Positions 4,201 to 5,565 of a stretch of DNA of 5,565 nucleotides are shown piece after piece; position 1 is the first letter of the stretch; each line of letters opens with the position of its first letter. The notes beneath the pieces are model-generated. The model saw only the letters and a list, made by a program, of their open reading frames with translations, ran no database searches and was not told the DNA's origin. Origin of the DNA: Phycisphaerales bacterium UBA2396 (GTDB taxonomy: Bacteria; Planctomycetota; Phycisphaerae; Phycisphaerales; UBA1924); the NCBI GenBank assembly GCA_002343325.1, contig DDSG01000177.1:1-5565 (forward strand). Direction: 5' to 3'. Both the position numbers and the translations under genes were made by a program.

Positions 4201-5565
4201 TCACCGCACCGTCGCCACCAGACGCGCCAGATCGCGCCAGAACGACGGATACGTCTTGTTCACGCACGAGGGGTTGCGCACCCACACGTTCGGGCGACGC
4301 AGCCCGATCAACGCCAGCGACATCGCCATCCGGTGGTCGTCGTACGTGTCGAACGCCACGGGCGGTGCCTGCGATGAGCAGTCAACCCCGCCGGGCGGCG
4401 GCGTCAGCGTCATCGCGCCGTCCTCGCCCGCCAGCGGCGACTCGACGACAACGCCGATCTTCGCCAACTCGGTCTTCATCGCCTCGATGCGATCGCACTC
4501 TTTGACCCGCAGTGTCTCCAGCCCGTGAAACACCGATGCTCCCTCCGCAAAGCAGGCCACCGCGGCGAGCGTCATCGCCGCATCCGGCATGTCGGCCATG
4601 TCGGCGAGGATCGGCACGAGACTCCGCGATCCCTCGGTCTCGATCCACGACTCCTCGGTGTTCTCAGTCACCCTCGCTCCCATCCGTGCCAGCAGGTCGG
4701 CGAAGTGGGCGTCCCCCTGCAGCGACCGGCTGTCGATCCCACGCACCCGGATGCGCGAGCCCGGAACCATGGCCGCGGCGGCGGAGAAGTAGGTCGCGCC
4801 GCTGGCATCGGGCTCGATCGTGCAGTCAAACGCACGGAGCCCGGGACCGTCACCCAAGTCATCGCCCGTCACCCGTATCGTCCGCATCCCGTCGCTCGTC
4901 TGAACATGGGCCCCCAGGCGGGCGAGCAAGCCCAGCGTCATCGACACATACGAAGCGCTCGTCATCGCGCCCTGCATCCGCAGCGTGATCCCGCCGTGGA
5001 TCCACGGCGAGACGAGCAACAGCGCGGAAACGAACTGACTCGATTGGGTGGGTGCGACGTCCACGGTCGCGCTGCTCACCCGTCCTTGCGGCGGTGTGAT
5101 CCGCACCGGAGGGCACGCGGGGTTGCCGAGGTACTCGACCCCGCACCCCAGGGAAGCCAGCAGCGTTCCCAGTTCGCCGATCGGCCGCTGACGCATCCGG
5201 GCGTTGCCGTCTATGGTGAGCGGCACGGGCGACAAAAGCGATGCGCCCGCGAGAAACCGGGCCGCGGTCCCGGCGTTCCCCAGATCCAGCGTCGCGGCGT
5301 CACACGCCGGGCGCCACCGTCCGCCGACACCCTTCACCACCAGCGACTGCTCCGGTCCCTCCTCGATCACCGCTCCCAGCTGAGCGAGTGCCGCACGCAT
5401 CTGCCGGGCATCGTCCGCATCCATCAGGGGGCGGCGCACCCTGCTCGTGCCGGAAGCCATCGCCGCCAGCAGGAGCGCGCGATTCGTCAGGCTCTTGGAG
5501 CCGGGCGGCATCACATCCGCCGAGACCGGGCTGCGCAGAGAATCAGGGAGGCGGAGCGCGGTCGG
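4201..5565 (-). CDS. aroA: 3-phosphoshikimate 1-carboxyvinyltransferase (EPSP synthase), 5' end outside the window
   Basis: Joins shikimate 3-phosphate and phosphoenolpyruvate in the sixth step of the shikimate pathway, cytosolic. Numbering from the in-frame ATG at 5511, the conserved sites are: PGSKSLTNR (3-11) with K6, S7, R11; LGNAGTAARFL (77-87) with R85; R109 in RQRPIG; Q159 in SSQF; D235; the catalytic D310 in MPDAAMT; E338 and R341 in RVKECDR; H393-R394 in DDHRMAM; and K419 in NKTYPSFW. The frame stays open from that ATG to the right edge, giving 454 codons before the stop, and the extra 18 residues (ending VSADVMPPGSKS) look like the family's N-terminal strand. The true start is therefore probably beyond 5565, and neither the GTG at 5514 nor the ATG at 5511 is preferred. 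All catalytic residues I could check are present. It is upstream of icd on the same strand. Confidence 0.96.
   Translation of the reverse strand, partial: PTALRLPDSLRSPVSADVMPPGSKSLTNRALLLAAMASGTSRVRRPLMDADDARQMRAALAQLGAVIEEGPEQSLVVKGVGGRWRPACDAATLDLGNAGTAARFLAGASLLSPVPLTIDGNARMRQRPIGELGTLLASLGCGVEYLGNPACPPVRITPPQGRVSSATVDVAPTQSSQFVSALLLVSPWIHGGITLRMQGAMTSASYVSMTLGLLARLGAHVQTSDGMRTIRVTGDDLGDGPGLRAFDCTIEPDASGATYFSAAAAMVPGSRIRVRGIDSRSLQGDAHFADLLARMGARVTENTEESWIETEGSRSLVPILADMADMPDAAMTLAAVACFAEGASVFHGLETLRVKECDRIEAMKTELAKIGVVVESPLAGEDGAMTLTPPPGGVDCSSQAPPVAFDTYDDHRMAMSLALIGLRRPNVWVRNPSCVNKTYPSFWRDLARLVATVR

Noticed and set aside
1..5565. A search by eye for CRISPR repeats, insertion-sequence ends, tRNAs, toxin-antitoxin pairs or phage genes.
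   Set aside because: None was seen; the - strand genes use similar GC-rich codons and show no sign of recent transfer.

Overview
This is a GC-rich bacterial chromosomal window holding five protein-coding genes. The likely source is a member of Planctomycetota, probably a Phycisphaerae-type lineage. That placement is an inference. It rests on the high GC content, the mostly weak Shine-Dalgarno signals, a small bacterial RRM protein, and a membrane protein carrying a CxxC-x-YDL ... CPxCG zinc ribbon, a motif I associate from memory with proteins of this group. No sequence search was possible, so the placement is moderate at best.

Layout: positions 1-242 hold no gene I can support. They contain a very G-rich left edge, a weak promoter-like site and three short inverted repeats that could form a structured leader. 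A 95-residue RNA-recognition-motif protein follows on the + strand (243-530). Everything to its right is on the - strand. Read in transcription order from the right edge these are: aroA (EPSP synthase, 5' end cut off by the window), icd (NADP-type isocitrate dehydrogenase with the longer, cyanobacterial-like architecture), a GNAT acetyltransferase, and a two-segment membrane protein with a cytosolic zinc ribbon and a propeller-like C-terminal region. The gaps are 111, 54 and 20 bases. The last two or three genes could share a transcript; icd has its own good Shine-Dalgarno and could have its own promoter.

The RRM gene and the membrane-protein gene converge, with only 20 bases between their stop codons. 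A strong 30-base hairpin that looks like the RRM gene's terminator lies inside the last codons of the opposing gene, so that protein's C-terminal tail is encoded by terminator DNA.

Functionally, aroA (shikimate pathway, aromatic amino acid supply) and icd (TCA cycle, 2-oxoglutarate and NADPH) are core metabolism and need not be linked beyond sharing a strand. The acetyltransferase substrate and the membrane protein's role are unknown. I found no mobile element, CRISPR array, tRNA, rRNA or defence system. The window is mostly ordinary; the least-described item is the membrane zinc-ribbon protein, and the most unusual local arrangement is the terminator-coding overlap.
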